Numbered from the stretch's first letter, positions 17,436 through 26,676 are shown. The stretch is 64,000 nt of DNA from Enterocloster asparagiformis (GCA_018380885.1 JAGZSY010000009.1:62001-126000), one strand, 5' to 3'. Made by a program: numbers and translations. The notes: generated from the letters alone by a model not told the origin.

Positions 17436-18121
17436 AGAAAATGAACGAGAAAACGCAAAACAATATAGAGGAGAAAGAGGCCAAAGGCGGCAAAGGAAAA
17501 ATTAAAAAAATCCTGTATCCCCTGCTTTTCGCCGTCGTCATCATCGGATGCTGCGTGGGCTATTACCTGTTCAGCGTGAGCAGGAATTATTTCAGCACGG
17601 ACAACGCCAAGGTCACGGCAAAGCTGTATTCCGTCATGCCGGTGACGAGCGGGAAGCTCATCTCCTGGGATGTGGAGAACGGTGATCTGGTGGAGCAGGA
17701 CCAGGTGCTGGGCCGCCAGGAGGTTCTTCCCTACATCACCTCCCCCATAACCGGCACCGTGGTCAAGAACGAAGGAGCGGTTAACCAGGTGGTGTCCGCC
17801 GGCACGCAGCTGGCCGTTATCGCCGACACCTCCAATCTCTATATCGGGGTCAACGTGGAGGAGACGGATATCATGAAAATCCGCCTGGGCCAGATCGTGG
17901 ACATCAAGATCGACGCGTATCCGCACAGGACCTTCAAGGGACAGGTGACTGAGATCGACCCGGCCACCCAGACTTATTTCTCCAATACCACCAGCTTTTC
18001 CACCAGCGGCACATACACCAAGGTGACGCAGCTGATTCCCATCAAGGTAACCATCGAGAATCAAGAGGAGCTTCCCCTGGTATTTGGTATGAACGCAACC
18101 GTCAAGATACATCTGAAATAG
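17432..18121 (+). CDS. HlyD-family biotin/lipoyl-like efflux adaptor
   Basis: 229-aa membrane-fusion-type protein. It has a charged N-terminus, one transmembrane segment at about residues 30-50, and an extracellular lipoyl-like domain with a barrel. TDNAKVTAKLYSVMPVTSGK is the typical HlyD/EmrA entry strand, and the lipoyl half-motifs surround ITSPITGTVV. No long coiled-coil hairpin is present. The start is probably TTG at 17432, overlapping the ABC stop (TTGA); MKKMNEK gives a later ATG alternative at 17441. In a single-membrane organism such adaptors probably extend the exporter through the wall region. They are co-transcribed with it. Confidence 0.78.
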   Translation: MKKMNEKTQNNIEEKEAKGGKGKIKKILYPLLFAVVIIGCCVGYYLFSVSRNYFSTDNAKVTAKLYSVMPVTSGKLISWDVENGDLVEQDQVLGRQEVLPYITSPITGTVVKNEGAVNQVVSAGTQLAVIADTSNLYIGVNVEETDIMKIRLGQIVDIKIDAYPHRTFKGQVTEIDPATQTYFSNTTSFSTSGTYTKVTQLIPIKVTIENQEELPLVFGMNATVKIHLK

Positions 18122-18142
18122 GGAAAATGGGAGGTTAAATCA

Positions 18143-19318
18143 ATGAAAAAAATGATATATGGCTGTGCGCTGGCCGTTCTGTCCGCCGTTCTTCTGTCAG
18201 GCTGCTCCGGCGGCAGCGGCCAGACGGAAGTGACCACGGCAGTGGCAAAGTCCGGGAGGGATCTGTCCGCCATGGTCTGGCAGGGGACGGTGGAGGCGCT
18301 CAGCACCATTGATGTCCTGCCCAACGGCAGCGGCAAGGTGGTGGAGATTCCGGCCTCGGAGGGGCAGCACGTCGGCGCCGGGGATGTGATTTTTCAGGTG
18401 GACAACACGGATGCCGCCCTGTCCCTGGCCCAGGCAAAGGCCGGTTACGACGCGGCCTCGGCGGCGTTTGCCAGCGCGCAGAAGGCCAGCGAGCAGAACA
18501 CCGGCGTGGGCCCGGCTCAGATCGAGTACACGGATGCAAAAAACAATTTTGCCCGTATGCAGGAGCTTTTCGCCGCCAACGCGATCTCGCAGGTGGACTA
18601 TGAGAACGCGAAATCCAGGATGGATACGGCGCAGGTGAAGCTCCAGGCCGCGATCAACGGGCAGGAGAGCAATTACGATGCAGCAAAGGCCCAGATGGAC
18701 AGCGCCAAGGCGGCCCTTGACATCGCGCAGAAAAAATTCGACGACTGCTCCGTAACGTCCCCGATCACAGGAATGATCACGAAAATCAACGTGGAAGTCG
18801 GCCAGACGGTATCACCCCAGATCGTGGGGGCCACGGTGATCGACGACAGCGGTGAAAAGATCGAGATAAAGGTGGCCGACACGGATATCGACCAGCTAAA
18901 GCAGGGGATGGCCATGAATATAGGGCTTCAGTCGGCCGGGAAAACCTGCGCGGGCAGCGTGTCTGAAATTTCCGCTGTGTGCGATGCCAAGACGGGCATG
19001 TTCACAGTTAAAATCATGCTGGAGGACAGCGGCGCGGTGCGCTATACCGGGCTGATGGCGGACGTCCGGGCCGCGGAAAACGAGGGCTCCGGCTCCGTTT
19101 ACATACCGGCCAAATGCATTCTGTCGGAGGACGGACAGGACTATGTGTACGTGGTGGCCGGCGACGGGAGCGCGGTGAAAACACCCGTCACCCAGGGCAG
19201 GAAGAAGAACGCCTACATGGAAATCACCGAAGGGCTGGCCGAGGGCAGCGAGGTGGTTCTGCAGAGCAGCAAAAGCCTGGCCGACGGCATGAAGGTGAGG
19301 GTGCTCACCGTAAAGTAA
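18143..19318 (+). CDS. Efflux periplasmic-adaptor-like lipoprotein (HlyD/RND type)
   Basis: 391-aa secreted adaptor with a lipoprotein signal peptide ending in the lipobox LLSGC (Cys near residue 21). A split lipoyl domain (IDVLPNGSGKVVEIPASEGQHVGAGD; CSVTSPITGMITKINVEVGQTV) flanks a helical hairpin of about 90 residues rich in Ala/Lys/Gln. Beta-barrel and membrane-proximal domains follow. This is the MacA/AcrA architecture, usually partnered with MacB or RND pumps; no such pump or outer-membrane channel is encoded here. It is last in the MarR operon, 21 nt after the first adaptor with a GGGAGG ribosome-binding site, so it most likely serves the same heterodimeric exporter. Confidence 0.85.
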   Translation: MKKMIYGCALAVLSAVLLSGCSGGSGQTEVTTAVAKSGRDLSAMVWQGTVEALSTIDVLPNGSGKVVEIPASEGQHVGAGDVIFQVDNTDAALSLAQAKAGYDAASAAFASAQKASEQNTGVGPAQIEYTDAKNNFARMQELFAANAISQVDYENAKSRMDTAQVKLQAAINGQESNYDAAKAQMDSAKAALDIAQKKFDDCSVTSPITGMITKINVEVGQTVSPQIVGATVIDDSGEKIEIKVADTDIDQLKQGMAMNIGLQSAGKTCAGSVSEISAVCDAKTGMFTVKIMLEDSGAVRYTGLMADVRAAENEGSGSVYIPAKCILSEDGQDYVYVVAGDGSAVKTPVTQGRKKNAYMEITEGLAEGSEVVLQSSKSLADGMKVRVLTVK

Positions 19319-19341
19319 CAGGACGATTAAAAATGGTGCGG

Positions 19342-19378
19342 CGTCAAGCCCACGGGGATTTTCCCGGTGGGTTTGACG
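19342..19378 (+). terminator. Stem-loop at end of the exporter operon
   Basis: A 12-bp stem (19342-19353 with 19367-19378, one G-U pair) has a GGG/CCC inner helix. There is no proper T-tract downstream, so termination may be weak or factor-dependent. Confidence 0.5.
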
Positions 19379-19450
19379 GATAGGGCGTTTGTTGAAAACC
19401 ATTTTTTGGATTTAGGTCTGTAAAAAAATCCAAAAAATATTGATAAATTA

Positions 19451-19479
19451 TTGACTATTTCGATTGAATGTACTAAAGT
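19451..19479 (+). promoter_or_regulatory. Promoter of pckA
   Basis: TTGACT (19451-19456), a 17-nt spacer and TAAAGT (19474-19479) precede the pckA start by about 48 nt. Confidence 0.55.
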
Positions 19480-19526
19480 TAGTAATGACATTTAAATTTT
19501 CAAAGAAAAGAGAGGTTGAATGAAAG

Positions 19527-21131
19527 ATGGCAAAAATCGATTTAAGTCAGTACGGAATCACCGGAACCACAGAAATTGTCTACAATCCTTCTTATGAGAC
19601 TCTGTTTGAGGAAGAAACCAAACCGAGCCTGGAGGGTTATGAAAAGGGGCAGGTCAGTGAGCTGGGTGCGGTGAATGTTATGACCGGCATCTACACAGGC
19701 CGTTCTCCTAAGGACAAGTTCATTGTCATGGATGAGAATTCAAAGGATACCGTATGGTGGACCTCTGATGAATATAAGAATGACAATCATCCGGCCAGCC
19801 AGGAAGCATGGGACACAGTGAAGAAAATCGCGTTGGAAGAACTTTCCGGCAAGAGACTGTTCGTTGTCGACGCGTTCTGCGGAGCCAACAAGGACACCCG
19901 CATGGCGATCCGCTTTATCGTAGAGGTGGCATGGCAGGCTCATTTTGTTAAGAACATGTTCATCCAGCCCACCGCTGAGGAGCTCGAGGACTTCACCCCG
20001 GATTTTGTTGTATACAACGCATCCAAGGCAAAAGTGGAAAATTACAAAGAGTTGGGCCTGAATTCCGAGACTGCCGCTATGTTTAACATCACCAGCCGCG
20101 AGCAGGTTATTGTGAACACATGGTACGGCGGTGAGATGAAGAAGGGTATGTTCTCCATGATGAACTACTACCTGCCGTTAAAGGGCATCGCTTCCATGCA
20201 CTGCTCCGCCAACACGGACATGAACGGAGAGAACACCGCGATCTTCTTCGGCCTTTCCGGAACCGGAAAAACCACCCTGTCCACCGACCCGAAGCGTCTG
20301 CTGATCGGCGACGACGAGCACGGCTGGGACGACAACGGCATTTTCAACTTCGAGGGCGGCTGCTACGCGAAGGTAATCAATCTGGACAAGGATTCCGAGC
20401 CGGACATCTACAACGCCATCAAGCGCAACGCCCTGTTAGAGAACGTTACCCTGGATGCGGACGGCAAGATCGATTTCGACGACAAGAGCGTGACCGAGAA
20501 TACCCGCGTATCCTATCCCATCGACCATATTGAGAAGATTGTGCGCCCGATCTCCGCAGCTCCCGCAGCGAAGGATGTGATTTTCCTGTCCGCGGATGCC
20601 TTCGGCGTTCTTCCTCCCGTATCCATCCTGACCCCGGAGCAGACACAGTACTACTTCCTGTCCGGATTTACGGCAAAGCTGGCCGGTACGGAGCGCGGAA
20701 TCACCGAGCCCACCCCCACCTTCTCCGCTTGCTTTGGCCAGGCTTTCTTAGAGCTGCATCCCACCAAGTATGCAGAAGAGCTGGTTAAGAGAATGCAGAA
20801 GAGCGGCGCCAAGGCTTACCTTGTAAACACCGGCTGGAACGGCACCGGCAAGCGCATCTCCATCCGCGACACCCGCGGCATCATCGATGCGATTCTGGAC
20901 GGCTCCATCGCAAACGCCCCCACCAAGCAGCTGCCGTTCTTCAACTTTGAGATTCCGACCGAGCTTCCGGGCGTGGATCCGAAGATTCTTGATCCCCGCG
21001 ACACCTACGCCACCGCTTCCGAGTGGGAGGAGAAGGCCAAGGATCTGGCACAGCGTTTTGTGAAGAACTTCGCAAAATACGAGGGCAACGAGGCTGGAAA
21101 AGCTCTGGTCAGCGCAGGTCCCCAGCTGTAA
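19527..21131 (+). CDS. pckA: Phosphoenolpyruvate carboxykinase (ATP)
   Basis: 534 aa, normal for ATP-type PEPCK. It carries the kinase-1a P-loop [11 protein letters not shown] near residue 242 and kinase-2/metal residues in [24 protein letters not shown]. The substrate-site [10 protein letters not shown] lies near residue 52, and [17 protein letters not shown] near residue 433. It interconverts oxaloacetate + ATP and PEP + CO2 + ADP. In fermenting gut Clostridia the enzyme can run in the carboxylating, ATP-yielding direction; which way here is not visible. It is transcribed alone between its own promoter and the terminator at 21151-21180. Confidence 0.95.
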   Translation: MAKIDLSQYGITGTTEIVYNPSYETLFEEETKPSLEGYEKGQVSELGAVNVMTGIYTGRSPKDKFIVMDENSKDTVWWTSDEYKNDNHPASQEAWDTVKKIALEELSGKRLFVVDAFCGANKDTRMAIRFIVEVAWQAHFVKNMFIQPTAEELEDFTPDFVVYNASKAKVENYKELGLNSETAAMFNITSREQVIVNTWYGGEMKKGMFSMMNYYLPLKGIASMHCSANTDMNGENTAIFFGLSGTGKTTLSTDPKRLLIGDDEHGWDDNGIFNFEGGCYAKVINLDKDSEPDIYNAIKRNALLENVTLDADGKIDFDDKSVTENTRVSYPIDHIEKIVRPISAAPAAKDVIFLSADAFGVLPPVSILTPEQTQYYFLSGFTAKLAGTERGITEPTPTFSACFGQAFLELHPTKYAEELVKRMQKSGAKAYLVNTGWNGTGKRISIRDTRGIIDAILDGSIANAPTKQLPFFNFEIPTELPGVDPKILDPRDTYATASEWEEKAKDLAQRFVKNFAKYEGNEAGKALVSAGPQL

Positions 21132-21150
21132 ATTTCATAGGATTGTATAC

Positions 21151-21180
21151 ATATCCCCGGCAAACCGCCGGGGATATTTT
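21151..21180 (+). terminator. Intrinsic terminator after pckA
   Basis: ATATCCCCGGC (21151-21161) pairs with GCCGGGGATAT (21167-21177) over a 5-nt loop, followed by T residues. Confidence 0.85.
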
Positions 21181-21182
21181 GA

Positions 21183-21211
21183 TTGAACTTTGCAGGCAAT
21201 GATGATACAAT
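21183..21211 (+). promoter_or_regulatory. Promoter of the lysR-type gene
   Basis: TTGAAC (21183-21188), a 17-nt spacer and TACAAT (21206-21211) with a TGA extended -10 lie about 40 nt before the GTG start codon. Confidence 0.6.
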
Positions 21212-21252
21212 GATGGCAAAATGCGGGAAGCTTTGACAGTGGGGGTGATGAC

Positions 21253-22131
21253 GTGAGTATTTCACAGCTTAAATATTTTATCGAGATCAGCAAGCACGGC
21301 AGCATCACGGAGGCCAGCAGGCAGCTGCACATCGCGCAGCCCACCATCTCCATTGCCATCAGGAATCTGGAGGAGGAATTGGGGGTGAAGCTGTTTTACC
21401 GGAGGAAAGGGCATATTCAGCTCACGGACGAGGGACGGCATTTTCTGGAGGGCGCCACAAAGATACTGGGCGATATCGACCAGCTGGAGGCGGATATGAT
21501 TGAGCTCTCCAACAAGCGGAAAAACTTGAAAATAGGAGCTTCCATGACCGCCTCCTACATGTTCCGCGACGCGTTCGACCAATTTACAAAGTCCAACCCC
21601 GACATAAAGCTTGAAATCTGTGAGTACAACTCCACGGAGATGGAAAAGCTGATTCTGGACGACGAGCTGGACATCGGCATCGGCATGATTACGGAGCGGA
21701 CGTCCGACCGGTTCAGCTCCACGGAGATCGCCTCCGGGTCCATCGTGTTCTGCATCAACCGGGACAGCCCTCTGGCCCAGTATGAGAAAATCACGGTGGA
21801 GGATTTAAAAAATCAGCCCCTGATTCTGGCCAGGAATGATATCTACCACACAGGGGAGATCGTGCTCGAGCGGTTTCACAAGGCAAATATTGTTCCGGAG
21901 ATCAGGCTGTGGACGCCGCAGTTTGTCACAAGCTCCCGGTATGTCATCGAACAGGGGCTGGGTTCCTTTGAGGTAAAAATATTTGCCGAGGCGGTTCCTG
22001 AAATCGCCTGCATCCCTTTGGATCCCCCCATTGTCCTGAAAATCGGGCTGATCTGGAAAAAAGGATTGTATCTGGGAAGCACGGTACTGAAATTCATCAA
22101 TTTTATATCGCGGAATCAAAAATCCTTCTGA
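21253..22131 (+). CDS. LysR family transcriptional regulator
   Basis: 292 aa. The N-terminal winged helix MSISQLKYFIEISKHGSITE with ASRQLHIAQPTISIAIRNLEEELG is the classical LysR HTH. A periplasmic-binding-protein-like effector domain fills residues 90-290. The GTG start at 21253 follows GTGGGGGTGATGAC, a usable ribosome-binding site. It lies upstream of and in the same direction as the M20-symporter-lyase operon, which is unusual since most LysR genes are divergent. The gap holds two inverted repeats (22177-22220, 22228-22245) that may be its target. It probably activates that operon in response to the imported compound. Confidence 0.92.
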   Translation: MSISQLKYFIEISKHGSITEASRQLHIAQPTISIAIRNLEEELGVKLFYRRKGHIQLTDEGRHFLEGATKILGDIDQLEADMIELSNKRKNLKIGASMTASYMFRDAFDQFTKSNPDIKLEICEYNSTEMEKLILDDELDIGIGMITERTSDRFSSTEIASGSIVFCINRDSPLAQYEKITVEDLKNQPLILARNDIYHTGEIVLERFHKANIVPEIRLWTPQFVTSSRYVIEQGLGSFEVKIFAEAVPEIACIPLDPPIVLKIGLIWKKGLYLGSTVLKFINFISRNQKSF

Positions 22132-22176
22132 AGGGCAGTTAAATTGTCTCTTTAGGAGGCTTTTTTTGCACAAATC

Positions 22177-22245
22177 GAAATATTGTTTTTTTCAATGGAA
22201 TCATAAAAAAGCAATATTTCCCAAATAGTTTACCGCATGGTAGAC
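22177..22245 (+). promoter_or_regulatory. Inverted repeats between lysR and the M20 operon
   Basis: Bases 22177-22192 pair with 22205-22220 over 16 positions (one G-U). A second dyad, GTTTACC/GGTAGAC, lies at 22228-22245 just before the ribosome-binding site. They could be LysR binding sites or a leader hairpin. A clear promoter was not identified. Confidence 0.45.
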
Positions 22246-22268
22246 TGAGAAAAAAGGGGGTAAGGCAT

Positions 22269-23642
22269 ATGGATCAAATGAACCGATGGATCAAGGAATG
22301 GTATGACAACAATGAGGACAGGGTGCAAAAATTGATGCACGATATCTGGTCTCATCCCGAGGTTGCGCTGAACGAGTATTATGCCTGCGGCGCTGTGAAG
22401 GAGTTTGTGGCCGGGGAGGGCTTTGCGCAGATTGAAACCCATGCCGCGGAGGATTTTAACAATCCGCAGGCAAAGCCCAACTGCCTGATCGCAGTCTACG
22501 GCAGCGGACGGCCGGTGATCGGAATCGTGGGGGAACTGGACGGATTGCCGGGGCTGGGGCAGGCGCAGACGCCTGAGCAGAACAAAATACCGGGACCCGG
22601 CCACGGGTGCGGGCACAACCTGATGGCCGGCGGCGCGGTGTCCGCGGCCTGTGCGCTGCGCTATGCCATGGAGAAGGAGGGCATTCCCGGCACAATCAAG
22701 CTCATCGAGGCACCGGCGGAGGAGATCGGCGTCGGAAAGGCGTACCTGGCCAAAAACGGCGTATTCTCAGACCTCGACCTGGCGCTCATGTGGCATCCAA
22801 AATGCGGGGATCTGGACTTTTCACCTGTCCCGCAGCAGGTGGCCTTCCGGGTGCAATTTGAATTTCACGGAAAAACCACCCACGCGGCGGGTGACGTGTG
22901 GAACGGCAGAAGCGCGCTGGATGCGCTGCAATTGATGAATATCGGCTGCGAATTTCTGCGTGAGCACAAACGGCCGGACACCTGGATGCACTACTGTATC
23001 ACCAACGGCGGGGCGGCGCCCAACATCGTGCCGGACTATGCCTCGGCCCTGTATATGTTCCGTGCCCTGGACGATTACGCCTCGGCGGAGGACTTATTTA
23101 ACCGGGCGGTAAAATGCGCGGAGGGGGCCGCCATTATGACGGAGACCACCATGAATTACAAGGTGCAGTCGGTTATGCCGCAGTTCTGGTACAACCTGCC
23201 CCTGTGCCGGTTCCTGCAGCAGGAGGCCAAGAAGGTGCCGCCCCTCACCTACACAGAGGAGGAATACAAGCTCGCAAGAGAGCACTACCGCAGTCTGTTC
23301 GGTGAGGAGCCGCCAAAGGACAGCGAGCTGATTCCAAGCGGCATCCGCCCGTTTACGGAGGACAAAAGCCACGGGGAGGCGGGCTGCACGGATGCCGCCG
23401 ATATGACGTACTTCTGCCCGTCCGCGCATATCTACGGGCTGGGATATATCAAGAACGCCCCAGGGCATTCCTGGAGCGTCACCTTTACCGCCGGGACCAG
23501 CCTGGGGGAGAAGGCGGGGGTTTACGCGTATAAGATCCTTGCCCAGGCGGCCTGGGACGCCATGAACAATCCGGAGATCATCGAGGAGCTGCAAAAGGCC
23601 CACCGGGAGATGAAGATACCGAAACACAAAGACTGGGTATAA
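22269..23642 (+). CDS. M20 family metallo-amidohydrolase (AbgB-like)
   Basis: 457-aa zinc amidohydrolase/deacylase. Metal-site motifs are visible in order: GELDGLPG, GHGCGHNLM, IEAPAEEIGVGKA (catalytic Glu), MWHPK and, near the C-terminus, APGHSW. The pattern with HGCGHN is that of the M20D group (aminobenzoyl-glutamate, N-acyl amino acid and indole-acetyl-aspartate hydrolases). The dimerisation lid lies at about residues 190-310. No signal peptide, so it acts in the cytoplasm. It is first gene of a three-gene operon with a sodium symporter and a lyase, which suggests that it removes an acyl group from an imported N-acyl amino acid derivative. The substrate is unknown. Confidence 0.87.
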   Translation: MDQMNRWIKEWYDNNEDRVQKLMHDIWSHPEVALNEYYACGAVKEFVAGEGFAQIETHAAEDFNNPQAKPNCLIAVYGSGRPVIGIVGELDGLPGLGQAQTPEQNKIPGPGHGCGHNLMAGGAVSAACALRYAMEKEGIPGTIKLIEAPAEEIGVGKAYLAKNGVFSDLDLALMWHPKCGDLDFSPVPQQVAFRVQFEFHGKTTHAAGDVWNGRSALDALQLMNIGCEFLREHKRPDTWMHYCITNGGAAPNIVPDYASALYMFRALDDYASAEDLFNRAVKCAEGAAIMTETTMNYKVQSVMPQFWYNLPLCRFLQQEAKKVPPLTYTEEEYKLAREHYRSLFGEEPPKDSELIPSGIRPFTEDKSHGEAGCTDAADMTYFCPSAHIYGLGYIKNAPGHSWSVTFTAGTSLGEKAGVYAYKILAQAAWDAMNNPEIIEELQKAHREMKIPKHKDWV

Positions 23643-23664
23643 GAATGAGACAGGGGGAATAAAA

Positions 23665-25083
23665 ATGGGATTTATTGAACAGTTGGGAGTGCTGGACAGC
23701 GTGGTAGTGGTGATAATGATGGCGGGCCTGATCTTCGTCAGCATCTTTTTCACCAAAAATAACAAGTCGGCCGAGGAGTACAACAATGCGGGTAAGAGCC
23801 TTACCATCTGGCTGGTTGTGGGCAGCACGATCGCGACCTTTATGGGCAGCTACTCAGGTCTGGGAGCGCCCCAGCTCATACTGGCAGCCGGGCTTTCGGG
23901 CCTGACGGCCGGGCTGATGTTCCACGTGGGCTGGATCGCGCTGTGCTTTATGGCCAAACCGCTGCGGGCCTCGGGCGTTAATACGCTATCGGAGTTTCTG
24001 GCGGTCAAATACGGCGGCCAGTCCACCCGCACGGTGGGCGCCATTGTCACGGTAGTATTCGTGTTTTCCAGTATCGCGGGGCAGTTCATCGCCTGCGGGA
24101 CCATGGCCCAGGTGCTGGGCATCAGCACGCTGAGGGACGGCATCATCTACGGCGGGCTTATGATCATTCTCCTGTCCATGTTCGGAGGGCTGAAGGGCGT
24201 CGCCATAACGAACACGATTCAGTCCGTATTTATCGCAATCGTGTGCGTGATCGCAATCCCCGTCATGTCCTTTGTCAAGGCGGGCGGGTTTATGACGGTG
24301 ATGAACGACATCAAGACCACGTCCCCCCAGACCCTGAACTTTTTCGCGGGGATGGCGCCCATGACGCTGATCGGATATGTGCTCTCAAACCTGCTTTCCG
24401 CCGGCTCCTCGCCGTCCTACACCCAGCGTATCCTTGTGGCAAAGGATGTGAAAACAGGAGTGCGCGGCAGTATTATCTCCAACCTGCTGGGCGTGTGCTT
24501 TACCATTCCCATCGCCTTAGGCGTGCTCTGTGTGCCGTATATTCTTCCCAATGTGACGGACGGCTCCCACTACATGCCCCAGATGATCCTGACATTTTTC
24601 CCGCCGGTGCTCAAGGGGATCGCTGTCTTTTCATTTGCCAGCCTGTTTTTAACCACCGGGGACGCCAACCTGATGCTGGCCTCATCTGTGGTGGCCAACG
24701 ACCTGATCAAGGTGGCCAAGCCGGACATCGACGACAGGAAGCTGTACCATATAAGCCGCATCTCAGTGGTGGTGATCGGGCTTATCTCCATCGCCGTGGC
24801 CGTCAACAGCGGCACCATCTATGAGATTATGATGCTGGGCTCGGCAGTATACGGCGCGGCTATCTTTATTCCGCTGTTTTTGGGCTGCTTTTTCTCGAAA
24901 AACAGAACCTATAATTATAAGTTCGTCAACGCCGGCATGCTGTGCGGCTGCTTTGTGACATTGATCTGGAACTGGCTGCTGGTGGGTGTGACGGGGATCG
25001 CAGGCGTGATCGTAGGCGCGCTGGCCTGTCTGTTTCTGTGTCTGGCAGGCTCAAAAAAGATCACCGGGAAGGAGACGCAATGA
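23665..25083 (+). CDS. Sodium:solute symporter family permease
   Basis: 472-aa integral membrane protein with about 13 transmembrane helices. The SSS-family marks are KNNKSAEEYNNAGKSLTIW after helix 1, GSTIATFMGSYSGLGAP, TLSEFLAVKYGGQSTR and GGLKGVAITNTIQSV. SSS members import organic solutes with sodium ions. It lies 22 nt after the M20 gene and overlaps the lyase start by 4 nt (ATGA), so substrate uptake, hydrolysis and lyase cleavage are likely one pathway. The cargo is unknown; pantothenate/proline-type members are the nearest well-known relatives. Confidence 0.88.
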   Translation: MGFIEQLGVLDSVVVVIMMAGLIFVSIFFTKNNKSAEEYNNAGKSLTIWLVVGSTIATFMGSYSGLGAPQLILAAGLSGLTAGLMFHVGWIALCFMAKPLRASGVNTLSEFLAVKYGGQSTRTVGAIVTVVFVFSSIAGQFIACGTMAQVLGISTLRDGIIYGGLMIILLSMFGGLKGVAITNTIQSVFIAIVCVIAIPVMSFVKAGGFMTVMNDIKTTSPQTLNFFAGMAPMTLIGYVLSNLLSAGSSPSYTQRILVAKDVKTGVRGSIISNLLGVCFTIPIALGVLCVPYILPNVTDGSHYMPQMILTFFPPVLKGIAVFSFASLFLTTGDANLMLASSVVANDLIKVAKPDIDDRKLYHISRISVVVIGLISIAVAVNSGTIYEIMMLGSAVYGAAIFIPLFLGCFFSKNRTYNYKFVNAGMLCGCFVTLIWNWLLVGVTGIAGVIVGALACLFLCLAGSKKITGKETQ

Positions 25084-26543
25084 ACCGCGAGGGGAAAATT
25101 CAGATTTCAGAATTTTACCGGGACAAAATCCTGGCGCCGGCGGCCCAAAAAAGCTATCGGGGACAGTGGCACGAGCTGGTTTTGCTGAACAAGGCGTACG
25201 CCCTGATGCTGAAGCGCTCGGGATATCTGGATGAAAAGCAGTGCGGCCTGATCATGCAGGGACTTGACCGGGTGGAAAAAAATATGACCGGGGAATCCAT
25301 AAAAGGGGAGACTGAGGACGTGTTTTTTGCCCTTCAGGAGGGGCTGTACCGTGAAATAGGCCAGGAGACGGGGGGGCTACTCCACACAGGCAGGAGCAGA
25401 AATGACATTTTCGCCGCCACCGGCAGGATGGAGGTGAGAAAATCCATCTGGCGCATAGGGGAAATGCTGATCCGCCTCATGGAGAAGCTGCTGGAGGAGG
25501 CCGGGCGCTCAAAGTCCGAGCCGTTTATATACTACACCTTCGGACAGCCGTCGCAGCCCGGCAAGCTGGGGCACTATTACCTGTATCTGTTCCAGGGCTT
25601 TGCGAGAGATTTCAGGAGGCTCAGGCACGCATACGGGAATACGAACCGCTGTCCCATGGGAGCGGCTGCCGGAATCGGAACCTCCTTTGACGTGGACCGG
25701 GAGCTGATGTGCGGACTTTTGGGATTCGACGAGGTGATCGTCAATACCCTGGAGGCGGTTAGCTCCTGCGACTACATTCTGGAGACGCAGATGGCCGTTT
25801 CCCTGCTTATGGGAAATGTGAGCAGGGTATTGACCGACTTGTACACATGGTGCTCCTGGGAGTCTGGCCTGTGGGATTGCAGCTATGGAATATGCGCCGG
25901 CAGCAGCATCATGCCCCAGAAGAAAAATCCGGCTGCCGTGGAGTACGCCAGGTCCCGCGCAGCCCATACGGCGGGAAATCTGATCGACATGACCATCCTC
26001 TATCAGAAATCCTCCACCTTCCCCAACATAGACAACATGGAGCTGCTTTACAACTATGAGGAGGGCATGGAGCAGGCGGCCCAGGCCCTGGGGGAATTGA
26101 CGGAAATACTGTACAATTCGGAGCCCAGGCGCGGGATGATCGCCCGCAATATGGAGGAAAGCCTGATCGGGGCAACCGCCCTGGCGGAGCATCTGTCGCA
26201 AAAATTCGACATCCCCTTTACCAAGGGCCACGACATTGTGACCGGCATGGTCCGCGCCCTGGCGCAGAGGGGGCGGATATCCCAGGCCGCCATGACCTCG
26301 GAGCTGATGCGGGAGATTTCAGAGCAGGTGCTGGGAGCGGCCCGCTGGATCGACGACGATGAAATCCGCAAGACGCTGGATGCCCGCTCCTGCACGGACA
26401 ACATCATCACCGAGGGGGCGCCCACGGAGGCACAGATTGACAAAATGCTCGAGAGCGGTAAGGGAGAGCTGGCGCGCTGCCAGGCTTGGCTGGAGGAATC
26501 AATGGCCAGGGTGGAGAACGCCTACGCCGCGATCATAAACTGA
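25080..26543 (+). CDS. Argininosuccinate-lyase-like enzyme, divergent active site
   Basis: 487-aa member of the fumarase/aspartase superfamily, closest in motif to argininosuccinate lyase: LLHTGRSRNDIFA near residue 100 and the loop AGSSIMPQKKNPAAVE near residue 278 with the catalytic Ser. The second conserved region, normally (Y)THLQ-AQP, reads YYTFGQPSQP, so the usual His is Phe154. No argG or other arginine gene is nearby. The ATG at 25080 overlaps the symporter stop. It probably eliminates fumarate or a related acid from an imported compound rather than making arginine. S-(2-succino)-type or N-succinyl amino acid substrates are one option; this is a hypothesis. Confidence 0.8.
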   Translation: MNREGKIQISEFYRDKILAPAAQKSYRGQWHELVLLNKAYALMLKRSGYLDEKQCGLIMQGLDRVEKNMTGESIKGETEDVFFALQEGLYREIGQETGGLLHTGRSRNDIFAATGRMEVRKSIWRIGEMLIRLMEKLLEEAGRSKSEPFIYYTFGQPSQPGKLGHYYLYLFQGFARDFRRLRHAYGNTNRCPMGAAAGIGTSFDVDRELMCGLLGFDEVIVNTLEAVSSCDYILETQMAVSLLMGNVSRVLTDLYTWCSWESGLWDCSYGICAGSSIMPQKKNPAAVEYARSRAAHTAGNLIDMTILYQKSSTFPNIDNMELLYNYEEGMEQAAQALGELTEILYNSEPRRGMIARNMEESLIGATALAEHLSQKFDIPFTKGHDIVTGMVRALAQRGRISQAAMTSELMREISEQVLGAARWIDDDEIRKTLDARSCTDNIITEGAPTEAQIDKMLESGKGELARCQAWLEESMARVENAYAAIIN

Positions 26544-26561
26544 ACCGGTTAGAGAAAAGAG

Positions 26562-26590
26562 GGCTGTCCGCATAGGCGGGCGGCCTTTTT
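26562..26590 (+). terminator. Intrinsic terminator after the lyase operon
   Basis: GGCTGTCCGC (26562-26571) pairs with GCGGGCGGCC (26576-26585, two G-U pairs), then TTTTT. The rest of the 342-bp interval up to the PRD regulator holds a promoter and a short candidate ORF. Confidence 0.8.
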
Positions 26591-26647
26591 CTGCGTCCTA
26601 TATCCGGAACCGCCTTTGTATACAACCCGATGAAATTCCAGGTGGTA

Positions 26648-26676
26648 GTGACTTCGGCGCTTCCCTGTGGTATGAT
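26648..26676 (+). promoter_or_regulatory. Candidate promoter of the PRD regulator
   Basis: GTGACT (26648-26653), 17 nt, TATGAT (26671-26676) with a TGG extended -10. It lies upstream of both the short ORF at 26755 and the regulator start. Confidence 0.45.
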
